A stretch of 64,000 bases of DNA from Verrucomicrobiota bacterium. GTDB taxonomy: Bacteria > Verrucomicrobiota > Verrucomicrobiia > Opitutales > UBA953. Position 1 is the stretch's first letter. Each line of letters begins with the position of its first letter. The notes beneath the pieces were generated by a model. The model saw only the letters and a list, made by a program, of their open reading frames with translations, did no database searches and was not told the origin of the DNA. This document shows, piece by piece, positions 53,001-63,231 of this stretch. Made by a program: the position numbers and the translations under genes. Location: positions 32,042-96,041 of the forward strand of contig BGOK01000010.1 in assembly GCA_003569205.1 (NCBI GenBank). Reading direction: 5' to 3'.

Positions 53001-54405
53001 CTAGGCTGCTCGCCGTGCCATTATCAGCCAAAGTGGTGGCTTGCACGACGCCGCCAGCGAAAACCGTGACGCCAGAATATAGGTTCGTTCCCGACAAGAC
53101 CAAGACGCTATTACCTACCTTGGTGAGATTAGAGGCATTTAACGCACCGTCGCCGTAGATAGCATTCGTTAACGTCAACGTGCCTGCATTCACGCCGATG
53201 GTCGTGTCGCCATCTAAGCCAATGTTCATGGTCAAGGCGTTCGTACCCGCCAAGTTCCGAATGGCACCCAGCCCACCGACACCAGTACCCAGCACGTGCA
53301 GGTGCTCGTTCATGCTGATATCACCTCTCAGCGCCAGCGTAGCACCATTGCTAATCCATGTCATCGTGGCACCATCCAGTCCGCCCGCACCCAGCGCACC
53401 GCTGCTCGCAGCAATCAATGTACCCGCGTTTATGTTCGTAACACCCACGTAATTGCCGGCCCCAGCGAGTACCCAGGTGCCGACGCCGCTCTTGGTGAGG
53501 TTAATCTTCGTACCTGCGGTGTCAGCGATACCCGCCGCGAGGGTGTTTTCGCCCGTGTTCGAGCCGGTAAGCGTCAGGGTACGAACGCCGCCTTCCTCCC
53601 ACCAGTTCGGCATCGATGCACGCGTGAACGACAGGGTCGCCAAGGGGACACTGCCCGAGGCGTCAATGGTGCCGCCTCCGCCCGTCGTGCTCACACGGAT
53701 CGCGCGATCGGTGGTTTGGGCCGTCGAGCCAGTATACTGCAGCACGCCGCCGCGGAAGAGCAGACCGATGTTGTCACCGGCGGTGTCGCCCGTACCCACG
53801 CCGAGGCTACTTGCCGTACCGTTGTTGGCGAAGGTGGCCGCATTAACCACGCCACCTCCGAGGATTGTTACGCCACTGTAAGAGCTGCTCCCGGTAAGCA
53901 TGGCCGTCCCTGCGCCGGACTTGACCAAGGCCGCCGGGCCGGTCCCCCAGTCCGATAGACCCTGACTGAAGGTCAGCGTACGGCCTGCGCCGACATTCCA
54001 CGTCATTTCGCCGCTTGAGTTGATGTTGGTATTAATGGTCAGGTCCCGACTGTCCGCCGCAATCGAGATTGAGCCAATGTGTCCCCAGTTTCCAGCGAAG
54101 ACCAAAGGCACCGGGCCGTTGATGGTGATATCCCTCGTCAGCCCGCTCTGCAAAGATAGCGAATCCGTCCCGCAGAATACATTGATGTTAACCGTCCCAT
54201 TAACGACATTGCTGTTGAAAACGTAATTGCCCCACTCCGTCCAAGAAGCTTCGACCCAGTTCGCGCCGTTATCGTAGTTCTGATTCACGCCGGAGTTGCC
54301 GATCCACTGGTACGTGGCGGCCGGGGCCGAGGTCACGCCCAAGAGGGCGGCCGCGACCATGAGCGTGGCACGGGAAAGCAGGGCACGAGAGGACTGGGAG
54401 GGCAT
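50080..54405 (-). CDS. giant beta-strand-repeat exported protein with PEP-CTERM sorting signal
   Basis: 1441 residues from the ATG at 54405 (a 16-codon longer frame lacks a better start). The signal peptide is LLSRATLMVAAALLGVTSAPAA. The body is beta-helical with many autotransporter-associated repeats of the form GTGTLVLxGxNxYxGxTxxxxGxL. The C-terminus is VPEPSTYGLGLGAMALALAAVRRRRQKKS in outline: PEP motif, hydrophobic helix, Arg-rich end, the signal for exosortase sorting. There is no autotransporter barrel, so it should be surface- or matrix-associated rather than self-secreted. Internal duplications: residues about 176-389 repeat at 442-659, and 615-709 repeat at 1126-1220. Flanked by 62-bp direct repeats. 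Probably an adhesin or matrix protein. Confidence 0.88.
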   Translation of the reverse strand: MPSQSSRALLSRATLMVAAALLGVTSAPAATYQWIGNSGVNQNYDNGANWVEASWTEWGNYVFNSNVVNGTVNINVFCGTDSLSLQSGLTRDITINGPVPLVFAGNWGHIGSISIAADSRDLTINTNINSSGEMTWNVGAGRTLTFSQGLSDWGTGPAALVKSGAGTAMLTGSSSYSGVTILGGGVVNAATFANNGTASSLGVGTGDTAGDNIGLLFRGGVLQYTGSTAQTTDRAIRVSTTGGGGTIDASGSVPLATLSFTRASMPNWWEEGGVRTLTLTGSNTGENTLAAGIADTAGTKINLTKSGVGTWVLAGAGNYVGVTNINAGTLIAASSGALGAGGLDGATMTWISNGATLALRGDISMNEHLHVLGTGVGGLGAIRNLAGTNALTMNIGLDGDTTIGVNAGTLTLTNAIYGDGALNASNLTKVGNSVLVLSGTNLYSGVTVFAGGVVQATTLADNGTASSLGVGTGDPGGDSIGLLFRGGALRYAGSMTQTTNRAIRLSTAGGGGTIDASGSVPSATLSFTRASMPNWWEAPGVRTLTLTGINTGENTLTAGINDLPGATTINVSKEGTGTWVLAGAGNYLGVTNINAGVLLVTNSTSLGVGGWDGTTMTYVLDGATLALRGGISLDEHMHVWGAGVGGLGAIRSLSGNNALTIGGNNGNGFALRSNTVVGVDADTLTVTGFYESGGSFGLTKVGTGTLVLTANNAYTGGTTINRGTLQIGNGGGGSLAGGSAVVIAAAGRLVNATTNGNSLSLGALTITGGELAATNIPAWDLGNYLLRGDVTIGGTVLSTISADVRVGFNEDRVFTIADVDGGSGVDLLISGKISHYNNNSWGYATKAGAGTMKISGVNDIGRLTVNAGLLILENDGVGLLRNGGLINNATTDFSVVGTTTASYAISGTGSLRKSGSGTLVLAGNNPFTGGLILNAGTLQAARNTLGSGAVIVNNGATLYANDQWVFCGINGYGEPSRNVASVTLNAGAVLYMDPTNGFANGITNFFLGGGSVTGGANDDTRGALFLFNGNEQITAGGGVVSTIGVSIGLNGNNNSITVDSGSQLDLTNVLKRGDFSSAGRGGFVKNGGGTLVLAGANSYDGVTDIAAGTLIAASNTAIGAGGHSGLTMSYIRDGATLALQGGVSLDEHFHVWGAGVGGLGAIRSLSGNNALTNSPGGGAGFALRTNIVVGVDADTLTISGFYQDGGSFGLTKVGTGTLVLSVSNIYTGATNVSAGTLIINGSTSNASAVTVGLNGTLGGTGTVGGNTTISGIHSPGNSPGIQTFTSNLSYVDAGTPDPTVNWELASNTTTVGANPTANFDQIIVGGNLDFTHTTIINLSFNGAGSTVLWSDSLWDANQSWLLYDVAGITTNIANLNLNTVNWLDSGSNPFSTAGGSFTLSQNGEDVMLNFAAVPEPSTYGLGLGAMALALAAVRRRRQKKS
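50746..51030 (-). repeat. coding repeat block within the PEP-CTERM gene (pairs with 52279-52563)
   Basis: Encodes a segment with HVWGAGVGGLGAIRSLSG, GVDADTL and GGSFGLTKVGTGTLVL. The same block is at 52279-52563 with only a few changes. Confidence 0.8.
52279..52563 (-). repeat. coding repeat block within the PEP-CTERM gene (pairs with 50746-51030)
   Basis: Second copy of the HVWGAGVGGLGAIRSLSG - GGSFGLTKVGTGTLVL block. It overlaps the end of the larger duplicated segment that pairs with 53239-53880. Confidence 0.8.
52429..53082 (-). repeat. about 650-bp coding duplication, copy near the middle
   Basis: Encodes YSGVTVFAGGVVQATTL to GLGAIRSLSGNNAL, including NGTASSLGVGTGD and SFTRASMPNWWE. 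It matches 53239-53880 over most of its length, so the gene grew by tandem duplication. Confidence 0.8.
53239..53880 (-). repeat. about 650-bp coding duplication, N-terminal copy
   Basis: Encodes YSGVTILGGGVVNAATF to GLGAIRNLAGTNAL with the same internal landmarks as the copy at 52429-53082. Confidence 0.8.
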
Positions 54406-54634
54406 CGGAAAGGGGTAAGACTGAAGGGGTGTGTGACCGGGGTGGGTCGTCACGGTGGAGTTGTTTAAAAATAAATTAGAAAAGGGTTCTTACAACTTAT
54501 ATCATAGGGAAAGGCCTATTTGATTGATTATGGAACAGGCGTCACGGCACAGGATGCCGTAGGTCGAGGGTGCCGACACGGCGGTAAGGGGCGAGGCATC
54601 CGTGCCAGCGGCCCCGTTGACCTGCTCAGCCGCA

Positions 54635-54733
54635 AAAAAGGGTCAGGCCGATAGTCGGCGGACCAGTGAGTTAATCGGCCGACTTTCTCCGTTCTAGCTA
54701 TCAGTCTAAGCCACTAACAGCCTGACCCCTTTT
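54635..54733. mobile_element. REP/MITE-like element with AAAAAGGGTCAGGC ends
   Basis: AAAAAAGGGTCAGGC at the left and GCCTGACCCCTTTT at the right form imperfect terminal inverted repeats about 100 bp apart. Inside, AGTCGGC (54653-54659) and GCCGACT (54678-54684) pair as well. No transposase gene is present. Ends of this type are seen near REP-associated (Y1) transposases, so a REP-like origin is inferred. Confidence 0.5.
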
Positions 54734-54750
54734 CTTCCTCCCCCGCCCTA

Positions 54751-54812
54751 CCGGACGAGGGATACAACTAGGTCGGCACGCAGTGCCGACCCTACCTGTG
54801 ATGCAAGCCGAG
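54751..54812. repeat. 62-bp direct repeat, copy 2, with internal hairpin
   Basis: Same sequence as 49973-50034 with one mismatch, including the hairpin GTCGGCAC-GCA-GTGCCGAC (54769-54796). It continues into a fragment matching the last codons of a PEP-CTERM gene (to 54836). Confidence 0.9.
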
Positions 54813-54848
54813 CCTGGCTCTTCTTCTGACGCCGGCGTTGGCTTACTC

Positions 54849-54878
54849 ACCCGCAAAAAGGGTCAGGCCGTTAGTCGG
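54849..54878. repeat. second partial copy of the AAAAAGGGTCAGGC element end
   Basis: CCGCAAAAAGGGTCAGGCCG followed by TTAGTCGG repeats the left end found at 54632-54658 in the same orientation. Confidence 0.6.
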
Positions 54879-54920
54879 CCGTTTTGACATTCAACCAACC
54901 CCTTTTCCCTGGTTAGCCTA

Positions 54921-55568
54921 TTAAACCTCTGGTACCTGCAGGTGGCCGACCTTAACCAGAATCGTGGCGCCTTCGGCTTCGGTGAAGGGTCTGTGGTGAC
55001 TCATGTGCGGGCTGCGAATCCAAGTGCCGGCGGGATAGGCTCCATGCTCATCGCGGAAGACGCCTGCGAGGACGAGGATCTCTTCCCCGCCAACGTGGGT
55101 ATGCGGATTGAACCGGGTGTCGGGCGCCCAACGCACGAGGGCGGTGTGCTTAGTGAGGCCTTCATGGAGCGAGGTGACTTTAAGCCCAGGGACCATGCCC
55201 TGCCGCCAATCCATCCGGTCGCCGGCCAAGGCAAAGGAGCCTTCTTCGGCTTCCGTCCAATCGCGGCGGTTTTCGTAAAGGACACAGCCCGTTTGGGTCT
55301 TAAGGTCGAGGGCTTGGCCGGGGAGGAGTCGGACGTAGGACTGCGGCCCAAAGCTGTCTTCGCCGATCAAGAGGGCGCCTTGGAGCACCAGGAGCTCGCA
55401 AAGCTGCTCGCCCGGGTGCGCCCAAGCGTCCCCGGCGGGATGCGCCACGACCTTAATCTGCGCATAGTCACCCTGCCCTTGGCGTTCCAGCGATACCGCC
55501 CCCTGCCCTTGCAAAGTCGCAGTAGCGTCCACCACAACGCGTTCAGAATGGTCAGCATGGAGGTCCAT
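54921..55568 (-). CDS. ChrR-like cupin-domain protein
   Basis: 215 residues with two cupin halves. The N-terminal half has AHPGEQLCELLVLQGALL. The C-terminal half has the metal-binding pattern NPHTHVGGEEILVLAGVF with late histidines in SPHMSHHRPF. This matches the ChrR_Cupin group (anti-sigma factor C-terminal domain) but lacks the N-terminal zinc anti-sigma domain, so it is more likely a stand-alone metal-binding cupin, for example a dioxygenase-like enzyme or sensor. No sigma factor gene is adjacent. Confidence 0.8.
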   Translation of the reverse strand: MDLHADHSERVVVDATATLQGQGAVSLERQGQGDYAQIKVVAHPAGDAWAHPGEQLCELLVLQGALLIGEDSFGPQSYVRLLPGQALDLKTQTGCVLYENRRDWTEAEEGSFALAGDRMDWRQGMVPGLKVTSLHEGLTKHTALVRWAPDTRFNPHTHVGGEEILVLAGVFRDEHGAYPAGTWIRSPHMSHHRPFTEAEGATILVKVGHLQVPEV

Positions 55569-55582
55569 GCAGAACCATTAGG

Positions 55583-55623
55583 AACCTCAAACCATGAAGT
55601 CGAACACCATGACGCGTTCGAGG
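55583..55623. pseudogene. fragment of a Dabb gene 3' end (copy A)
   Basis: These 41 bases match 62933-62973, the end of the intact Dabb gene, with two mismatches, and on the minus strand encode LERVMVFDF-MV and the same stop. Only the 3' end is present. Confidence 0.7.
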
Positions 55624-55695
55624 CAAAGGTGGTATTACTCAGGGGTCGAGCATCCTTGCTACGACCTAAACGTGAGTCATATTGGACTTACCCCC

Positions 55696-56424
55696 ATGAA
55701 GTCCCTCCGCGTATTGCTGGTCTTGGCTAGCCTTTACCTTTACGCCGCGCCAGAATCCTCCGCCGCGCCCACTAAGAATTCCGCGGTCACGACCAAAACG
55801 CAGACCGCGAACTTCGACCGCGAACAGGGTGAAGGATGGAATCAGGGGCCAGCCAAAGATGTCGCTGGCCTGCCCCGCGTTTTGCTGCTCTGTGATTTCG
55901 TCACCATCGGCTACGGCGATCTCGTCCGCCAGCAACTTGCCGGCAAGGCTAACGTGCACAGCACGATGCTCTCCGGCCGCCAGACCCTGACCGACTGGGC
56001 GCCCAGTGAGCGTTGGTTCCAATGGGGTAAGTTCGACGTCATTCACTTCGGCTGTGGCCTGCACATCCTAGACCTTCCCGAAAAAGGCAAGGTCCAGCTA
56101 CAACCCATCATCACGCTGGCCGACTACGAGAAGGACGTCCGCGCTTGCGTGGCCGCCCTCAAGAAGACCGGCGCCAAGCTCATCTTTGCCACCATGACGG
56201 CCGTCCCCGCCGAAGAAGACGTCGCCACCTACAACCAGGTTGCCCTCAAGGTCATGAAAGAAAACGGTATCGCCATCGACGACCTCCACGCCGAAGCCGG
56301 ACCCCAAGTCGCCAAACTCCAGAATGCCCACAACATGGTCGGCTTTGAATTCTACACTGAGGAAGGCTATGTCGTGCTCAGCAAAGCCGTCATGAAGTCA
56401 CTAAAGCCCGTCGTCGCGAAGTAA
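55696..56424 (+). CDS. exported SGNH/GDSL-fold protein lacking catalytic residues
   Basis: 242 residues from the ATG at 55696 (a longer frame starts at 55594 inside a repeat fragment). Signal peptide: SLRVLLVLASLYLYAAP. The domain resembles the SGNH hydrolases with VLLxGDSITIGYGDLV, but here residues 64-73 read LLCDFVTIGY: the nucleophile Ser is Phe68 and the preceding Gly is Cys66. Block III reads HFGCGLHIL instead of HFNWGLHDL. Near the C-terminus the DxxH dyad position reads VGFEFYTEEGY. So Ser, the oxyanion Asn and the Asp/His pair all appear replaced while the fold and length are kept. Expected to be a pseudoenzyme or binding protein. Flanked by two Dabb gene fragments. Confidence 0.7.
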   Translation: MKSLRVLLVLASLYLYAAPESSAAPTKNSAVTTKTQTANFDREQGEGWNQGPAKDVAGLPRVLLLCDFVTIGYGDLVRQQLAGKANVHSTMLSGRQTLTDWAPSERWFQWGKFDVIHFGCGLHILDLPEKGKVQLQPIITLADYEKDVRACVAALKKTGAKLIFATMTAVPAEEDVATYNQVALKVMKENGIAIDDLHAEAGPQVAKLQNAHNMVGFEFYTEEGYVVLSKAVMKSLKPVVAK

Positions 56425-56462
56425 GCGCGGAGGCGCAGCGAACCTTCCCAGGCTCGACCCTT

Positions 56463-56510
56463 CTCAGACCGTGAAGTCGAACACCAAGGCGCGTTCGAGG
56501 TTGGGACGAC
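56463..56510. pseudogene. fragment of a Dabb gene 3' end (copy B)
   Basis: CTCAGACCGTGAAGTCGAAC and the next 28 bases match 62934-62982 with a few changes and a one-base deletion. Same orientation as copy A, so the two form direct repeats around the SGNH-fold gene. Confidence 0.75.
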
Positions 56511-56529
56511 TATTCAAAGGCATTCACCC

Positions 56530-59695
<3,166 letters not shown>

Positions 59696-59699
<4 letters not shown>

Positions 59700-60967
59700 T
59701 GGTCATGGGAGGCGCCTGATTTGCCGATGTCGGCCTTAATGAGGAAACTGCCTTCGGAGACATAAGTCTCGCCAGCGGCTAGGCCCTTGAGCACTTCCAC
59801 GCGATCGCCGCTCCGGCGGCCGAGCTCGAGGGACGGGCTTGGGTAAACGTCGCCATGCTGCGAGAACACGACGGTGTGAAACTAAAGAGCGTCTGGAGGG
59901 GCCGAGGCTTTCACCGTGACAGGGGCACGCGCGGAGCTGAGCGTGACCGCCCCCTTAACAAAGCCACCGGGCCGCCAACGACCTTCGGGGTTAAGGACGA
60001 CCACGCGGGCCAGAGCCGTCTGGTTCTCGGCGGAGACCAGAGGCGAAACGGAAGCAATGACGCCCTTGGGTCGCCTCACGCCCATCATCGGCATGCAGCA
60101 CGACAGCTTGTCCAGCCTTCACCCGACCAAGGTCTTTGGAAGGAATCTCTAGCTCGACCCAGACCTTATCTAGGCCAGCGATGGTATAGAGTGCCGCACC
60201 CTCGGCGACCACCCTCGCCGCGGCGGCGGTGCGCGCGATGACCACGCCAGCTCCGGGCGCCTTCACCTCGGCGGAAACGAGCGTCTGGCTATTCTCCACG
60301 CGGGCAACGACCTCGCCCGCGGCAACCTTATCGCCGAGAGACTTACGGGCCTCCACGACGAACCCCGGCAAAACGCGCGGTGGCTCGGCGGACACCGTCC
60401 AAGTCGAGGCTAACTCGCCCATAGACTTCAAGGACCTCGTCCAATTCCGCCGGAGCAGCCTGCGTGACCTGCACGCCCGCTTTGGCGGCGGCCGCAGCCG
60501 TGATTACCGTCTGCATCTCGGGCGCAGCGAACGACCACTTATGCACGGTACCGGCATGGTCCGCGACAATGACGTAGTCGAAGGAATGGGGCTCAACGAC
60601 CTCGTGGTCACCGCGGCAAAATCCGCCTCGGACGCGAAGGTGAAGCGGTCCTCAACTTTCCCAGGGCGGATGAGCGTCACGGATAATTTGACGTCGGCGG
60701 GCGCCACGGGCCTTACCCGCCTTGGTGACCAAGCGCGAAACTCTGGGGGGACGCCGGCTTCGAAGATCGCGAGCTCGAGCGTGAGTCGCCATCGGTGAGC
60801 AGCCGGCCTCGGTGCGGACCCTTGGCCTCCGCTACTTCCTCTGCTTCGTGTCCGTGGGCCCCGTGGTCATGGTCGTGGTGGGCATGCGGACCTTGCAAGA
60901 GCCAGGCCGCAGCGGCCAGGCCCGCCAAGAGAATGAGCGCGGGGAGGATGATTTTCTTATAATTCAT
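59696..60967 (-). pseudogene. czcB: CzcB-type periplasmic adaptor (HlyD family), multiply frameshifted
   Basis: The start at 60967 gives a membrane anchor (IILPALILLAGLAAAAWLLQ) and a His-rich metal-binding stretch (HAHHDHDHGAHGHE). The reading frame then changes at about 60780 (one base lost), 60607 (one lost), 60364 (one gained) and 60072 (one gained), and a TAG occurs in frame at 59882-59884. Pieced together it reads as a normal adaptor: EVLEVYGRVSLDLDGV, VVEARKSLGDKVAAGEVVAR, KVWVELEIPSKDLGRVKAG, and an end in KADIGKSGASHDH. As given it cannot be translated intact. Because conserved residues survive, the breaks are recent or artefactual. Confidence 0.8.
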
Positions 60968-61003
60968 AATTTTTAGATAAAGGGGGTGATTGGGAGGGAA
61001 TGA

Positions 61004-62342
61004 TTAGGGGCGTTCAAAGAGCGCCTTAGTCTCAGCGAAAGATGCGCCCGCGAGGGCCTCCGCCCGGACGAGGGCGAGCGCGTAGGCGAGCTCGGCGTCT
61101 AGCAAGTCGCGGCGTAGGGCGATCAGAGCCCGCCGGGCATCAAGCACTTCCATAAGGGCAAGCGACCCGCTGCTGTAGGCGGTCTGCACGGAGGCGCAGG
61201 CCTCTTCGGCTGCAGGCACAGCCTCACGGCGCAGGGGTCGTCGCCTGGGCATGGACCGCGAGGAGCTCGGCGTGAGCATGTGCGAGGGCCGTACGCTGTT
61301 CCAATTCCGCTGCCCGCAGCGATTGCTCGGACGCTCGAACCATCGCACGGGCCGCGCGGATGTTACCAGAATTATCATCGCGGAAAGTCAGCGGGATCGA
61401 CGCGCCCAAAACGAAGGAGGTGGCGGCGCCTTCATTGAGACGACGAACGCCCGCGCCTAGGGTGACATCAGCCACACCGCGGGCTGATTCTAAGTCGAGC
61501 GCAGCACGCTGGCCGGCAACCAGCGAGGAGACCAAGCCCAAACGCGGACTGCCCGATACGGTCAGGGCGGCCTCGAAACGGGCAAGCGCAGTGGCGCTAC
61601 CGGCAAAAGGAGCGCCCCTTTGATTTCAGCGATTTCTACGGCGCTACCGCCCCAACTAGCGGCGAGGGTCGCCCGGGCCAACGAGACTGCAGATTGGGCA
61701 CGCCCCAACTCAGCTTGGGCGGACGCAGCGAAGCGCGGGCGCGGGCAACTTCGGAAGGCGAGGCGGTCGCGGCCTGCAGGCGACGAGTCGCCGAGGCGAA
61801 GGTCTCCTGGGCAAGCTTGAGCTGCTCACCCGCCAGGGCGAGACGGCTATTTCAACCATGGCTTTGACGAAAGGCATTAGCGGAGGCGGCGAGGATATCG
61901 GACCTGCGCAGGACTAATGAGGCGGCGGCGACATCACGATCACACTCCGCGAGCGCCACGCGTCGACTGGACTTATCACCACGCTCGATCAGCTGGCTCG
62001 CCTGTACCGTCACTTCCATCACCTCAGTCCACGGGCCAGCTTGGTACCGCCAAAATTCTCGACCGAAAGCGACAAGTTAGGGTTAGGGCCCATGCCGGCC
62101 TGCGCCACGCGGCCATCGGCAGCCTGATTGCCAAGACCAAGGGTAAGTAGTTCAGGGTTTAACGCAGCGGTCCGAGCGAGGACATCGCCCAAGCTGAGCG
62201 ACGCCGGAGCGCGCACTTCCAAAGGGCTAAGGGGGGCGCTATCGGCGGAGCTGGGCGGCACGATGCCCGTCTGGTCGATGGCGGCCATATGGCCGGCCAC
62301 GGGTAAGATTACCGATAAGAAAAGGATGCTGGAATGGGTCAT
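61004..62342 (-). pseudogene. czcC: CzcC/TolC-type outer-membrane efflux protein, multiply frameshifted
   Basis: The ATG at 62342 gives a signal peptide (SSILFLSVILPVAGHMAA) and the OEP start SLGDVLARTAALNPELLTLG. The frame shifts near 62025 (the sequence continues EVMEVTVQASQLIERGDKSS), and again several times before VLGASIPLTFRDDNSGNI (61541-61224) and the C-terminal coiled segment YSSGSLALMEVLDARRALI (to 61004). The order and content match CzcC, the outer-membrane channel of the metal efflux pump. At least four one-base indels occur in 1.3 kb. Confidence 0.75.
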
Positions 62343-62526
62343 GGATATAAATGCATACGGGCGGTAGCCCAGGGTGCCCCCTTGGACGACGAGAGTGAGT
62401 ACGACCCACCCGCACCCGTCGCGGATGCAAGGAGGTCGGGCGGCCAGGGCCGCCAACCGTCAACCGCTCAGAGCCGAAGTGACATCGTCCCGGCCCTCAA
62501 GGCAGGCGGACGATAGGCAGATAAGG

Positions 62527-62835
62527 CTAAACTAAAAGATAACGCGTCGGGCACGGCGGCCAAACGTTCAACAAAGGTAAGCGGCTCGGATACACGGACC
62601 AAGCAGGCCGCCCCTTGACGGCAGGCAGGGAGAACAACGGGGCCTCGACGAGCGCAACCTCGTGATTAGGAACCAGGCAGTCCGAGCAGTCAGCAGGCTC
62701 TGCGCAGGCCTGACCCGCATGCTCGCATGCAGACGCGACATCTTCACAGGGGCAATGGTCATGCGCCAAAACGCTCACCGAAGCCAAAAGCAAGAAAGCT
62801 AGGCAGGCGAAGAATCTGGAGCGGGCGAAGAACAC
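62527..62835 (-). CDS. small exported Cys/His-rich protein at head of czc operon
   Basis: 102 residues with a signal peptide (FFACLAFLLLASVSVLA) followed at once by HDHCPCEDVASACEHAG and CSDCLVPNHE. Seven cysteines and several histidines in the mature N-terminal part suggest metal binding. No family was recognised. Position at the head of the Czc genes on the same strand suggests a periplasmic metal chaperone or sensor. The C-terminal 20 residues (proline-rich) could be affected by the indels common in this stretch. Confidence 0.55.
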   Translation of the reverse strand: MFFARSRFFACLAFLLLASVSVLAHDHCPCEDVASACEHAGQACAEPADCSDCLVPNHEVALVEAPLFSLPAVKGRPAWSVYPSRLPLLNVWPPCPTRYLLV

Positions 62836-62934
62836 TCCACCTAGATTTCCCGCCTCGCCGGAGAAGTCAAGCGACCCGACCAGAGTCCAGGCCCGCCAGG
62901 GGGATATACCCCCGTTACTCTTCGAAACAGAACC

Positions 62935-63231
62935 TCAGACCGTGAAGTCGAACACCATGACGCGTTCGAGGTTCGGGACGACGACCAGCTTCACGCGCTC
63001 ATGCTCAGGGTGCGGGAGGTAGGTGTCGCGGCTCTGAGGGGAATCAAAGGTCATGACAAACCCGTGCGTAAAGCCGTCATTCAGGCCTTCATCGCTCTGA
63101 TAGACGCCATGCTGCATGGTGAGGAGCCCCGGGATCTTACCGACCATGCCACGCATCTCGGCAAAGCACTGTTCGATGGTCGCCGGCGTGACGCCCTGCT
63201 TGAAGGTAAATGTGCCGTAGTGGAAGACCAT
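62935..63231 (-). CDS. Dabb-family (stress-responsive A/B barrel) protein
   Basis: 98 residues, a full Dabb domain: VFHYGTFTFKQGVTPATIEQ, the helix FAEMRGMVGKIPGLL, GFTHGFVMTFDSPQSRDTYL, HPEHERVKLVVVPNLERVMVFDF split by the conserved loop. These small dimeric barrels bind or process small molecules; function is mostly unknown. The frame is intact although its neighbours are broken. Its 3' end has two fragment copies at 55.6 and 56.5 kb. A G/C-rich run lies about 10 bp upstream of its start. Confidence 0.88.
   Translation of the reverse strand: MVFHYGTFTFKQGVTPATIEQCFAEMRGMVGKIPGLLTMQHGVYQSDEGLNDGFTHGFVMTFDSPQSRDTYLPHPEHERVKLVVVPNLERVMVFDFTV

Larger units (their letters stand above)
54406..54920. 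other. 515-bp gap with repeats and PEP-CTERM gene relics
   Basis: No intact gene. Going up: an AT-rich leader of the PEP-CTERM gene (54450-54530), a fragment at 54555-54600 resembling the coding region of the PEP motif (minus strand reads VSAPSTYG), a 100-bp inverted-repeat element (54635-54733), the second 62-bp direct repeat (54751-54812) running into a fragment that encodes RRRQKKS on the minus strand (to 54836), then a further copy of the element end (54849-54878). Confidence 0.65.
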
